The notes beneath the pieces were generated by a model that searched no databases, was not told where the DNA came from, and saw nothing but the letters and a program-made list of their open reading frames with translations. From Theobroma cacao (taxonomy: Eukaryota; Streptophyta; Magnoliopsida; Malvales; Malvaceae), in NCBI RefSeq assembly GCF_000208745.1, contig NC_030850.1, forward strand, positions 7,686,370-7,750,369: a stretch of 64,000 nucleotides of DNA, in the 5' to 3' direction. Position numbers and translations under genes: made by a program. Of the stretch, positions 27,085 to 40,600 are shown piece by piece (the first letter of the stretch is position 1; each line of letters starts with the position of its first letter).

Positions 27085-28462
27085 TTGCCTTGATATAGTT
27101 TTTCGCTGTCTTGCTTCTTCATATCTTATTTTATTATTATTGGAGAACTTCTAAAAGGGTGAGTTTTCCCAGGTGATTGAAGCCAAAAGAAGAAAGATGC
27201 TGAGTTCTTATTGAATTTTAGTTTTTTTTCTCCTTATTTTTTTAGTGTGTATAGTAATGTTCTATCAATGCAGACAGCGTCATAAATTGATATGTTTCTT
27301 TGTACTGCAACTCTTTCATCAAGCAAAACTACCATGAGATTCAAGTTCTAATGTGATGTACCAGTTTCAAGTTGGTATATGTTTTCTATTTGTGCATGTG
27401 TATGCTTGTTCCAATGTGAACCCCAAGCAAATTTGCAAAAATTGCTCTCAATCTGTATTTAGGTCTTCCTTTTCTTTTCTTTTTTTCTTTAAAACCACGA
27501 GCAAACTAAAGAGGCTTAAGGTGTTCAAGAACTGTCTAAGGTGTTCAAGAACTGTCTACCTCCTGCTCTTGCCACTTTTCATTAACTTCTACAGTTTAAT
27601 TTAATTTGGTTAGCCATTCTGTATGTCTTTGCCGAGGCCAATAGAATTGTCTCTCCTGTTTCTATTTCTCTTTGAAAGGGCAAGCAGGCAAGATTCTTCC
27701 ATTGATTCATTTTTTGAGTTGTTGGTTAGGGGAAGCATGCCATTTGCCATTTGGCATCGTTTCGTGGATTTTACACCAATTTGGACGGTTAAACTTGCGT
27801 CGGATTTGGTATTGTGTATGATCCTCTCAAAATGCCTGCTTCAATTGTAAATACAATGGCATATGAACTCAAATATCGAAATCAGAGGGATTTCGAATCT
27901 TTTTGGTAGAAACCCTTGTTTTCAGTAATACGTTTTTCCTAATAAAATAAAAAAGGAGCAACATTTGGTATAGGAAATGCCGAAACTGACTCGTTTCTTT
28001 CTTTTTCTTCTTTTCCCTTTCTTTTCTGAATTGCAGTTTTACTCTTCTTTTTCTGGATAGCAGACTAATATCTTTCAAGCCTAAATAACCAGTGTCCTTG
28101 ATTTAATTCGTGCTGCTAGGGTTAAAAATTCATGAGAATTGGCAGAATCTTCAACTGAAAACTATAGAGGCCAATCTATTTCCTCCATGTCTCCATTTAC
28201 TGACCATGTTAATATCATCCAACATCAAGATAACGCATATATTAGTCTAATAGCTACAGCAACACAACTAATTACACAAAAGGAAGGCCCGCCTCATGAA
28301 ATTCTTTTAAGTTTAGCAACTTCAGAAACAAGTCCAGATAGACCCCTCGCAAAAATGCAAAACCTCGGCCTCCAGCAACTTCACTTTCCAGCATAAAAAG
28401 AAACCCTGACACCTTAGACTCCCATAATCTTCTGCACATGGTAAGCCATGTCTACTAATGCC
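27085..28462. other. Convergent 3' flanks of AUG1 and KIWI
   Basis: Holds the 3' UTRs of the two convergent genes and no other supported gene. A perfect 20-bp tandem repeat (AAGGTGTTCAAGAACTGTCT, twice) sits at 27518-27557. The 86-codon open frame at about 28139-28396 has no recognisable similarity. Confidence 0.5.
27518..27557. repeat. Perfect 20-bp tandem duplication
   Basis: AAGGTGTTCAAGAACTGTCT is present twice with no gap, in the 3' flank of AUG1. Confidence 0.95.
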
Positions 28463-30256
28463 CTACGAGTTCTCAGCAAGTGCCTTGTCAATTTCCTCGA
28501 CATGATCCCGTAGAAGATTCCACTGAAACAACACCACAATCAAGATAAGTCAAATGTCTCCATGATCATCATAATAGAAAGCATAAACTTTGTGATGCTT
28601 ACCTGATCCAGACTTAGAGCGATACCTAGAAAAGCATAAAAAGGTGTTAGTCATAACTATTGACAATGAGGAAGGAAACCAAAAATGGGAATAAAAATTG
28701 TTAACTCTAAGCTCCAGAATCTAAAATACAAACTCAAATTCTTTTATGCATCAACATGTTTATCAGTGTGGCACTAGGATAAGCATGGACACAGAGAGAG
28801 ATGTCAAACTACCCCACCGTAAAATTCATCAACAATTTATAACTTCTTGAAATAAAAGTTTTTTCCATAAAGGATACACATAACTGGGATTTTCCAACTT
28901 TTAAAAGTCTATTTATGTTGGTTGAAATTCAACGAGTAGGAAACAACTCATTAACCAAATAAACATTAAAAAAAAAAGTACATTAATCTCAATATAGAAT
29001 ACCATGTGTAATATGGGGCAGGCAGCACTAGCAACGTATGTGCCTTGTTACTCAGGCATAAAGCAAATCAACTTAATGCCTCTTACCACTTTGGGTGAGG
29101 CACCTTCAATCAAACACACACCTTCTTTGCCTACGCAAACTTTTGTTAAGGCAAAAGGCCTTATAAAGTGCCTCTAACATAAGTGACCCTTTGTTTTCTT
29201 TAACTTTTAATTTCTTTATTATAGCTATTCTTTTAAAGTAAAAAGAGGATAATAATAACTCTCTTGAACAAAAAACAATATTCATGCACAAGATTTGTTG
29301 AAGATGAAAGCGAAGGAAACATTGAGCTTTAACAGATGGTGAACTTTAGTAGAGCATTAAAAACATTTAAAAAGGCCTATAATGTGAACAAAGAACAGAA
29401 GAGTATAAGCAACAAATAACAAATTGTACCGTGATACCATGTTTGTAATCCAACCTAAACCAATTGACAATTGGAAAAAGGTCTGACCTAATTGAAAGTA
29501 ACAACAAACCAAACTTCCTAATATCGCTTAGCATTTCCCCTAGGTGAAATATTTTACTGAAACAAAAAGGCCTATCACATGAACAGCAAATACGATGCAA
29601 CAACTTGAACTCTCAAGCAAACCCAAAATATCAAGGTAGCAGGAAAGCAGGTCTGAATCCAACAACAACACAAAAATGAAACTCTCTTTCTCAGTTAAAA
29701 CACCCTTGTTGTACATATTAGAGATTGGGTAAGTTAAGTCAAACAACTAAAAATAAAAAAACAGAACTAACAAAGACTTGAAATCATACACTTTGGAAAT
29801 TAAACAGAAAAGGTACCTTTTTTGCCAGGCATTTGTTTGCCATCCTTCACATAGAATTCACGAATATCAACCCAAATTTTGCCCTGCCAGTTCCTCACCG
29901 TAACTCTTCTGTTCTTGGATATCTACACCACCCCCCCCCCCCCCCAAAAAAAAAACAAAAAAAATAATCCCACATTTCATTAACATTTTTCATAAGAAAC
30001 TATAAACAAAAAAACAAAAACCCTAAGGCACAAAACCCTAGAATTGCATGTGTCTGGAAAAATAAAGACAAAATATAGAAAATAAGATGAGAAACAACGA
30101 GAGAATGTGGAGAGAGACCTCGCACACAACGATTCCGTCGGTATCGTCAGAGTTGGCGGCAGCAGTAGTCTTGAAAGATTTCTTGGGAGGCGCGTGGTCG
30201 TCGTTCTCGTCGGAAGCGTGATCCTCTCCATCCTTTCTCTTCCCTCTATAAGACAT
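28463..30256 (-). CDS. KIWI: PC4/Sub1-type transcriptional coactivator KIWI, 4 exons
   Basis: Small nuclear single-stranded-DNA-binding protein that assists RNA polymerase II transcription. Exons on the minus strand: 30256-30119, 29922-29817, 28625-28603, 28522-28463; they join in phase to 108 aa, the normal family length. Residues 1-40 form a charged, flexible tail (MSYRGKRKDGEDH, with PPKK). The PC4 fold follows: VVCEISKNRRVTVRNW, GKIWVDIREFYVKDGK, MPGKKGIALSLDQW, and the closing helix with DHVEEIDKAL. The start is the first ATG in frame; the triplets before it are not ATG. Exon 3 is a 23-bp microexon, as is common in this family. The 3' splice site of intron 1 has an odd G run (see the poly-C entry). 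Confidence 0.93.
29931..29945. repeat. 15-C homopolymer at the KIWI intron 1 3' splice site
   Basis: Fifteen C on the plus strand are followed by ten A. On the KIWI strand this reads a T-tract, then 15 G, then TGGTGTAG and the exon, so G sits where pyrimidines are normally found. The length may be a sequencing or assembly error. Confidence 0.9.
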
Positions 30257-30540
30257 TCTCTCCAACTCGCTTCCTTCTTCGCAAATCGCAAGCTTGGTTT
30301 TGTCTCAGTAACTCCCTCCCGAGCCTCGACAAAACACTGAGGACCGCCTTTTGCTTTGCTTTTAAACTTGGCTAAAGATGCTCAAGACCAAAAGGTCGGT
30401 ATTTCACCATTTACATAAATCAAAAGCCAATTAAAATATATTAAAAAAATACTCCCTTATTTTCAAATTAAACATTCCATACTGTAACAAACCTTCATTT
30501 AAGTTTATAATAACAAAATTTTCAATTTCTATGGTTATAA

Positions 30541-30570
30541 TATTTTTAATATATATATATATATATATTT
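30541..30570. repeat. (TA)n microsatellite
   Basis: A run of about ten TA units in AT-rich spacer between KIWI and the ubinuclein-like gene. Similar (TA)n runs are at about 21240-21254, 38695-38716 and 62874-62886. Confidence 0.85.
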
Positions 30571-31064
30571 AATAACTTACCGTTTTTAATATAAAGAATT
30601 CGTAGAAAAACAATGCAGAGTGAATATTTTTAAATTTTTCAAAAGTTAACATTCAATTTGTAAAATAGAAAGTAATAATTTATTTATTTATTTATTTTAT
30701 CCAAATGTCTCATGTCCTTTTTCTGAATTATAAAAAGGTAATTTTATATTAAGATTGGTTGAAAATTTTCTTTCAAACAAACATTAACTGAAAAATTTAA
30801 CTGACGTATATCAAATTAAAATCAAATTCGCTTTGATACAACTTTATCATTTTATATAAATTCATTATTTTTTCTAAAAAATTTAAATTAATAAAATATC
30901 CAACACTTTTTTTAAAATATTTTACATGCTTGATATGAGAGTAAAATAACTTATTTTTCTTTTATGGCAAAGTCATTATCCCTTTTTTGAAAAATTAAAC
31001 TAATAAAATAGATAACACTCTTCTCAAAATTTCCTACGCGCCGGATGTAAGGTTAAAACAACTG

Positions 31065-31259
31065 ATGTACCATGCATTGTCATATCAATACGCAGAACAG
31101 TTCAAGGACAAACTGAGAAAGCGTTTGGAAGAAGAATTTCCTGATGAAAACTTGAAGCAGCTTTGCCATGAGATGACTTTGGAGTGTAAAAAATCCCACA
31201 ACATAGAAAACTACTCACATGGAGCAGTTCCTGACATCTGTGACTTTAGTCCAGAATGA
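31065..31259 (+). CDS. Unassigned 64-aa open reading frame, possibly an exon relic
   Basis: An ATG-initiated frame whose composition looks protein-like, unlike the AT-rich spacer around it. It is rich in Lys and Glu (KDKLRKRLEEEFPDE), with an ECKKSHNIE segment and two Cys. I do not recognise a family. There is no neighbouring exon, and the sequence just upstream resembles dispersed spacer repeats of the form CTTGATATGAGAGTAAAA. It could be a captured gene fragment, a lone exon or chance. Confidence 0.3.
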   Translation: MYHALSYQYAEQFKDKLRKRLEEEFPDENLKQLCHEMTLECKKSHNIENYSHGAVPDICDFSPE

Positions 31260-31629
31260 GAAAAATCACCTAACCCCAAAATATTAACAAAATTTCTGTA
31301 TTTTCCAAGATAAAATAAATTCATTATTTGTGACAAATTCAAGAATCCTTCCTCGGCAATGTTTGAATGCCCTCAAATTTTTTTCTCCAAGAAGAAAAAA
31401 AAAATACAGCATTTTGCTATCGCTATCAAAGGGCAACTCTAAACTACAGCAGTAGTAATGCTACTTATCTACTCTATTGTGAAATGAGCCTAATGCCAAG
31501 AGCAGAAACACAACTGACCAACAAAGAAGCATCTAAAATCAGCTGATTCCCTAGAATTATACAAACAAATTTGCACTTTACATCGCCTCACATCTCCAAG
31601 TTGTAAACTTCCAGTTAAGACAAGAAAAG

Positions 31630-34600
31630 TCAGAGGGGACGTCCACAGCTTGGGGGGGCAGCCAGTTCGTACTTCGCCGTATCTGGGTGTCCAATAGCCC
31701 GCTTATGAGATTTGCGAGATTCCTTTTCCGGTTTCAAGGATAATTTCTTCACTCTGTTCTCCAATTCCCGCTGCTGCTGCTTCGTTTGCTCTTTCAACAT
31801 TGGGATTGTCATTTTCTCAATCTCCTCTTGTTTAGAAATATCCATGCTAGAACCTTTCAGTGATATGCTGGAAATCTCCAGAGGTGCAGCAAGGTGCTCA
31901 TCCATGGTTTCTGTACAGGAAATCATCCTACAAGGCAATGCCAAAACATGACTACTAGGCTCAGAAGTCTGCTTCTCTTGCACAGCCTGCAATTGAGAGA
32001 TTGAACTAGCTTCCCCTCGAACACCAACCTCCAGTTTCTGTGCAGGCTTCTTTCTCCTGTCCTTCTCTCTGACCTTAACAATAAATATGCCCAAACATTT
32101 AAAACCATAGCTAAGAAAAGCAAAAATAGTTTTCAGCTTCAGATCAAAAGAAATGTTTATGAACTACATTTTATGTTACTAACAAGTAAGAAGCCTCAAA
32201 TCTGCCAGTATAAGCAACTGTTGGAACTGAAAATGCTGCAAATCAAATCATAAATAGACCGCAGCATCATGATTCTCATAGGTTACATAAACTCTCTGCA
32301 AGATCTTAATTATACACTTCAATGGCATACTGTGCAGTGATGCATTGTTGTCCAATATCAATGTACAACAAAATATTCCAACATAAGGTCTGTTGGCTAT
32401 ATCAGGGCTACAGATTCAGAGCACTAAATATTGCATACTGAAGTCCATCACATGCATGTGCTTCACAAAGTTCCATGGTCATTACTGCAATAATTTTGGA
32501 AATTTATTTATAGGTATTTGATGCATCACTTAAACAAATAATATTTGTACTGAATTGACTCAATAGAGTATTAGGGGCATCTTGAGCAGATACTGATAAA
32601 TAGAAATCAATATAACGGACTATTCAAAGCAGTTCTTGTACAGAAAGAAGAGGAAACAAGAGAGAAATCCTTTTCACTTTTGTTTTTTATGGTTCAATGG
32701 AGACAAGAGAGAAACTTGGAATAGATCCTCAGTCGTCAGAAAGATTTGGTTCTTTAGTTTTTTAAATTTGAGTCAGATGGTAGAACCAGCATTAAATCAT
32801 TTCATAAATTCTAAATTGAAACTTCCACACAGGATGACACATTAGATGTTGCAGGTCCTAAAAATGCATCAAATATGTTTCTATGGTGCTGCTTCTCCAT
32901 ATCAGAATGCAGCCCTTGCCATAGGCAACAGTAACAAAGGAAAACATGCAACTAATGATTTGTCTAATATATAACCTTTTAAGAAACTAAGAAACATTTA
33001 AATACATACTAAATTCAGAATAAATGAAGAAAAATACATGAAATGTTTATGTTGGCCCACTTCACTCCTGCACAAGCAGGCGCTGCCTGATGACTAGCAA
33101 CTATTGATTAAAGCTCAAGTGCAGAATTGAGTCCATTATTATTCAAAATTATTCAAAATTTTAGTTAAACAGTCCCTATGTCCTTTATATTCACAATAAA
33201 GAAATTTGAAACCATTAACATAAACGCCCTTTAACAATATAAGTACCTACAACAGAAGTCCTGACTTAGTGACCAAAAACAAGTCTGGTATGAGCCATAA
33301 CCTGCCCCAATATATCCCTTCATTGAAACCTCCATTTGTTAACAAATGGATAAGGATGATCATATTACTAATGATTCTCCTATTGATAATACAAGGCAAA
33401 CCTGGATGAGGGAAGATGCACGGCTGTTGCTGCAGATTCGAAATTCCATTAATAGTGAGATTATTAGCCTGATTAATCATTGTGAGTTTGTTAAAGAGTT
33501 GATGGATTATTTAGATTTTTTATATTCTGGTAAAGGGAATATCTCTCGTATTTATGAGGTATGTAAAGCATTTTATCGTGCAGAGAAACAAGATAGGTCT
33601 CTCACAACCTATTTTATGGATTTTAAAAGAATTTATGAGGAGCTTAATGTTCTGTTGCCTTTTAGTCCTGATGTGAAGGTTCAGCAGGCTCAACGGAAGC
33701 AAATGGCGGTTATGAGTTTTCTTGCAGGTCTCCCTCCAGAGCTTGAGACTGTCAAATCTCAGATTTTTTCTGGTTCCAAGATCTCCTCTCTATATGACAC
33801 CTTTACAAGAGTACTTCGTACAGAAAGCTCTAGCTCACGTTGGCTCAAACTAATAACAGTGCTCTTGTAAGTTGTCAGAATAATAGAAGTGGTAACAGAG
33901 GAGGGGGAACGGGCAATCGTAACCAAGATGTTGATAGTCGTAGTCAAGCGTCAGGAGGAATTGTGTGCTATTATTGTCATGAGCCGGGCCATACAAAGCG
34001 TTTTGGTAAGAAACTCCAAAATAAGTCTCAGTGAGGTCAATCAGCAAATGTTGTAGGTGTTAATACTTCATCTTCTAATAAGACTATTCTAGTTTCTGCA
34101 GATGAATTTGCTCAATTTTCTCAGTACCAAGAATCATTAAAATCCATTACTTCTCCTATCACGGCTATCGCTGAGTCAGGTAACTCCACTACATGTCTTA
34201 TTTCCTCATCATCCAAATGGGTCATTGATTCTGATGCCTCAAATCATATGACAGGTAATTCGAATCTATTTTCCATTTTCCAATCACATACAACCTCTTC
34301 TAATGTTACTTTAGCCGATGGATCAACCTCTTGTGTTCTTGGTTCTGGAACTATTAATCCAACTTCATCAATTTCATTGTCCAATGTCTTAAATCTACCT
34401 AAGTTTTCGTTTAATCTAATCTTTCTTAGTAAACTCACTCGTGCCTTGAATTGTTGTATCTCATTCTTTCCCGATTTTTGTCTATTTCAAGATCTTACAA
34501 CGAAGCGGATTATTGGTAGACGTCATGAGTCTGGAGGACTCTACTACCTTGACACACAGGTGCCGAGATCCCTTGCCTGTTCAAGTGTATTGACCCCCTT

Positions 34601-37600
34601 TGAGGTGCATTGTCGGTTGGGACATCCTTCTCTATCTTCCTTAAAAAAATTACGTCCTCAATTTCAAAATGTATCTTTGTTGGATTGTGAGTCATGTCAG
34701 TTTGACAAATATCATCGTCTCCCTTCAGTGTCTAGATTCAATAAACGGGCTATGTCCACTTTTGAGTTAATCCATTCTGATGTTTGGGGTTCTTGTCCTA
34801 TTGTGTCTAAATCTGGTTGTAAATACTTTGTTACTTTTGTTGATGACTATTCTTGTGTCACTTGGCTATACTTAATGAAAAATCATTCTTGAGTTATTCT
34901 CTATTTTTTGTGCCTTTTGTGCTGAAATAAAAACACAATTTAATGTTTCTGTGCGCACATAGCGAAGTGATAATGCCAAAGAATATTTTTTCAATAAATT
35001 TCAGTCTTTTATGATTCAGAATGGCATTCTCTATCAATCTTCTTGTATTGATACACCCTCTCAAAATGGACTTGCCAAGAGAAAAAATAGACATCTCCTT
35101 GAGGTAGCCCGAGCACTTCTTTTTCAGATGAAAGTTCCTCAACAGTTTTGGGCTCATGCTATCTCCACAGCTTGTTTTCTAATTAATCAGATGCCTTCCT
35201 CTGTCCTTCACGATGATATTCCCTATACTGTTCTCTTTCCTTCCAAGTCTTTGTTTTCTATTGAACCTAGGATATTTGGTAGTACATGTTTTGTTCGTGA
35301 TGTTCATCTCCATATCACCAAATTAGATCCAAAGTCTCTCAAGTGTGTTTTCCTTGGGTATTCTCGTCTTCAAAAAGGTTACAGATGTTATTCTCTTACT
35401 CTTAACCGATATCTTGTCTCCGCAAATGTCACTTTCCTTGAAAATACTCCTTTCTTTTTCTCATCTTCTAGTTATGATAGTCAGGGGGAGGAAGATGATC
35501 TACTAGTTTATACTGTAACCCATCTTGTCAGTACCATAGATATTCTTGCACCTGATCCTGCACCTACTTGGCCACCTATTGTCTATGTCTATTCCAGACG
35601 ACCAGAGGCTCAAACCACATGCCTTTTACCAATCCCTTCACCGTCAGATCTAGTCTCCAGTGATCATGACCCTAGTCTTCATCTCCCTATTGCTCTTCGC
35701 AAAGGTTAACGTCAGTGTACTTATCCTATTTCATCCTTTGTTTCTTATTATCACTTGTCTTTTTCTTCTAGTTCGTTTGTTGCATCCTTAGATTCTATTT
35801 CAATTCCTAAAACTGTTCATGAAGCCTTGTCCCATCCTGGCTAGCGTGCTGCTATGGTAGAGGAGATGGTGGCTTTAGATGGCAATGGTACTTGGGATTT
35901 GGTAGATTTGCCTGCTGGGAAGAAAGCTATTGGGTGCAAATGGGTGTTTGCTGTAAAGGTAAATTTTGATGGATCAGTGGCTCGCCTTAAAGCCCGTCTT
36001 GTTGCTAAAGGGTATGCCCAGACTTATGGTGTTGATTATTCTGATACTTTCTCTCCAGTAGCTAAACTTACCACTGTTCGTTTATTCATCTCTATGGCGG
36101 CTACTTATGATTGGCCTTTACATCAATTAGATATCAAGAATGCTTTTTTACATGGTGACCTCCAAGAGGAAGTGTATATGGAGCAACCACCTAGGTTTGT
36201 TGCTCAAGGGGAGTATGGGTAAGTTTGTCATCTTTGAAAATCCTTGTATGGCCTGAAACAAGCCCTCGTGCTTGGTTTGGCAAATTCAGTGAGGCAGTTC
36301 GAGAGTTTGGGATGAAGAAGAGTAAGTGTGATCACTCAGTGTTTTATAAACAGTCTAAGGCAGGCATAATCTTACTAGTAGTGTATGTTGATGATATTGT
36401 CATTACTAGGAGTGACACTGTAAGTATTTCATCTCTCAAATCCTTTCTTCATCCCCAGTTTCAAACAAAAGATTTGGGGTTGTTGAAGTATTTTTTGGGT
36501 GTTGAGGTGACAAGGAGTAAGAAAGGTACATTCTTGTCTCAAAGAAAATATATTCTTGACTTATTGACTGAGACAGAAAAATTGGGTGCAAAGTCGTGTA
36601 ATGCACTAATGACTCCTAATTTGCAACTTACAAAAGATGGTGAATTGTTTGAAGACCCTGAAAAGTATAGAAGGCTGGTTGGAAAATTGAATTATCTTAC
36701 AGTGACTCTTCCTGATATTGCATACTCTGTTAATGTTGTAAGTCAGTTTATGTCTACTCCAACAATTAACCATTGGAAAGCTTTGGAACAAATCCTATGT
36801 TATTTGAAGGAGGCTTCAGGATGTGGTCTATTTTATGGAAATCATGGACACACTAATATTGAATGTTTTCCAGATGCAGATTGGGCAGGTTCCAAGAGCG
36901 ATAGGAGATCCACTACAGGATATTGTGTTTTTGTTGGAGGAAATCTGGTCTCATGGAAAAGTAAGAAGCAGAATGTAGTATCTTGGTCTAGTGCAGAATC
37001 AGAATACAGAGCTATGGCACAAACTGTGTGTGAGGTAGTATGGATGTATCAGCTATTAAGTGAAGTTGGTCTTAAGTCTTCTTTGCCGGAAAAGTTGTGG
37101 TGTGATAATCAAGCTGCGCTCCATATTGCCTCCAATCCCGTGTTTCATGAACGAACTAAGCATATTGAAATTGATTGTCATTTTGTTCGTGAAAAGATTC
37201 AACAGAAGTTCATCTCTACAGGATATGTTAAAATTGAAGACCAACTAAAAGATATCTTCACAAAAGCGTTGAATAGACCTCGATTTGATTATAATCGTAG
37301 CAAGCTCGGCATGATTAACATCTATGCTACAACTTGAAGGGGAGTGTTATAGAATAGGAATGTGTAAATATTCTTTTATTAATAAACGTAATTATAGGAA
37401 TTAGAAATCATCATAATTATAGGGATTGGGAACCACCATAATTATAGGGATTTTATTTTCTTTGTTTTCTTTATTCTTTTTCTATTTTAGAGATGTTTAG
37501 GCTGTATATATAGATGATGTATTATGAATAAAATATGCTGAGTTTTCTCTTCCTAAATAACAGTTTTGAACTAAATAAACTAAATCAATGCGTGTGATCA

Positions 37601-40600
37601 TCATCTCCTCTTTTAAATATCTAATGATACCATATTTTAAAGCAGGATTAAACCAAAGATTTATATTAAGCTATAACTACAAGACACGTGCATACCTTAT
37701 CATTATCACACAATGCCCTTCTGCGTTCCTTTGCCCTACGAATTGCAGTTTTAATCCCATGGTTGTCCATGATTCCATTTGGCCACAGTTCTGAAAGCTG
37801 GATGGCATCCATATGGAGTATCAATAAAACCATCCAATAAAGGAAAACAATGCAATTATATAAAGGTCCAGCTAGGTAGGTTGCCAAAAATTACAACAAA
37901 AATACTTAAATTCCTGTCTAAAGAGCAAGCATGAGAAAAAGGCCAAACTTATTGATGTGGCCAATTATCTGCTACCCCCTGAATTATGAGGTCAATCTTA
38001 AGTTATGGCCAAATAACTAACTGAAGCAATATTCCCCCTAACATATAGGGCATTTCAAAATCCCCATCACAATACTAAATTTGATATAATGTTGATGAAA
38101 ACTTCCATTAACTGCTTACGTAACTGGTAATCAACAAATGGGCAGGTGGACCCTTGAAAGAGATAAAGAAATGACTCATTACCTATCTAATTATAGCTGG
38201 AGCAAGAAAATGTAATTAACTTTTATCAGAATTTTCAGATGCAATTTAACAGACCTTAAAAATCCACCAAAATCAAGAGGCACATTGCTTCAATTCAAAG
38301 TTCATATGCACACATTGCAATTACACCCATATTTCAAGATATAAAAGTATTATTGATCCCCTTCAATGTGATGAAGCAGGCAGGGACAAACGTACAATAT
38401 TATATTAATGATGAAATGAAGCAGGCAGAAACAAACAAATTAAAATTACTAGTCAAAGTCAGTAGAACCAAATGAGTTGAAGACACACTCATGAAATCTA
38501 AACTTGAAGAATCTCCAAGCCTTCGATCAGAAAATTTTACACAAGGATATCTTAATGACATATGATGATACATGCAAAAAATTCATTACCGACATCAAGA
38601 AACAAAAGATAATATTAAACTTTGTTAAAATGAAGTTACAGAAAAAAAAAAAAGTTATTTGATAATAACTTTTATAAAAAAAGTTAAAATCATAATATAT
38701 ATATATATATATATACATATTTTTAAATATGAACAGTTTTTTAACATTACATCAATCTTTCTTAACTTAAGAAGCACTAGGCCTCAAACTTTCAATCCTG
38801 GCTTCCCTCCTTGTGCACATGCATGTGTATGCCACACATATAAATTCCTTCTGTTTGCCTCTAATGGTCTGCCCTCTTAACTCTTTTGATTCTTCTACAT
38901 CTTTTACATTTTTTTTCATGCATGGTGCCTTTCCATACTTTTAGGATATACATCACACTCCTCATACTGCAAAGATAGTCATGCACCTTAAATACAGCTT
39001 TGCTTGATATGATGTTTTCTGGGATAATTCATAGTTCTTCAGATTGGCAACTATATCTAACCATCTAACTACTTGGTTGTCACCATGGTGTAAGTATCAA
39101 ACTACAATGTTGTCATCCATTATCCTAACCCCTATTCTGTCAGTAGTTACAAATTTGGCAGATCAAGGGAACTAAAGTATTTAAACTGAAGAAGAGAATA
39201 AAGTGAAAGAATGACACCTAAGCCACAAGCATTGAGAGTTGAGACCAATGCTTCACACATTAGGTCATAATTGTTAATGCTACACTTCATGCTTACATTT
39301 CAGCACCATGAAAAGCTAAGGTGCAAAAGACAAGCAAATAACTTGGAACAAGCAACCAAAAGAAAATGCATAGGCACAATGAGTACCTCAACATATAACT
39401 TTCTGATTTGTGGACCTTTGTCTTCATCCATCCCCTAGAATTTTAATAATGTAAAGAACTTAGTAAAGTAATAAAACTATTTAATATTGCAGAGAACATG
39501 AATAGTTGGTTGACAAAAGCACCTGAACATATAAGTCATAGAGATCACAAATTTTATCCTCCATGGCATTATCCATGCTGTATTGTTCTTTAAGGACTAC
39601 TTGTTCTTCAGAATTAAGCACTTCCTGATAATCATCAGTTGCTACATCTCTTTGCTTAGATGCCTGGAAAGTTATGCATGTTCATAAAGCAAAGAACTAA
39701 CACATGTTTTCATCACTTGCCACTGAATTTGCAAATATACCAAATAATCTATTGCATCCTAAAAATGCCTTTCATAACATAAGAAAACACATTATTCTCA
39801 CAGCACAATAGGAGGTTTTTAGTCTACATTTTGCTAAGTGCTGCTTCTTGAGAGAAATAATGTTGTATGATGATGTTGATAGAAGTGATAATAACCATAT
39901 TTGTCATTATGGTTGATATTGAGTATCAATGATGATAACAAAAGGGTGTAAAATTATTGAAACACCAATATGATCCAAGGCATCAAAGAGAGGACTGCTT
40001 AAAGCACAGCTTGGTTAAAACTAATAACCTATACAGTTAGAAAAGACAAACATATTTGATCTGAACCATATTAGAACCTAGGACTCCAAAGCATCTAAAC
40101 CTATAAGGCATTGCTCAAAGTGATTTTAGAGGAAACCTGCAATTTGATCATTTCAGTGACCTCCATTTTAATCTGTCGAAATCTATCAGCTTTTTCTCGC
40201 TTAGCTGAGAGTCCCAGTAAAACCATCTCTCTTAAGTTCCTCTGCATCCAAACAATTGATTGGGGCAGGGTTAAAGAAGAAAATTAATATCTGAGAACAT
40301 AATTAACAACATAAAGCACTTAAAAAAGTGAGTGAAAATGCAACCATCTTAACTATCGGAGAGGAAGAAAGAGAAAGAATGCAACTATCCAGAAAACTTT
40401 GAAATCAATCACCAATAACAGTACTTAAACTTGAAATTCAGAAGCAATCCTAATTGCATTCATCTTTGGCCAAAATCAGAATTTATTTCCAAATTTTAGC
40501 GTGTCAAAGGTACAGAAATGTTACGGCAAGGAATAAAGTCAAATTAAAAAAGAGGGATCCATAACTTCTAAGCTTAAAGGCTAGTTATTTATAAAACTTC

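Larger units (their letters stand above)
33285..37562 (+). mobile_element. Decayed Ty1/Copia LTR retrotransposon in the last intron of the ubinuclein-like gene
   Basis: Order gag, protease, integrase, reverse transcriptase, RNase H marks it as Copia. It lies opposite to the host gene. A primer-binding-like TGGTATGAGCCATAACC is at the left, but no 5' LTR was found upstream of it. The right end has a purine tract directly before a TGTTA..TAACA LTR. Several stops and frameshifts show that it cannot move on its own. As one LTR is missing, insertion age and target duplication cannot be read. Confidence 0.92.
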
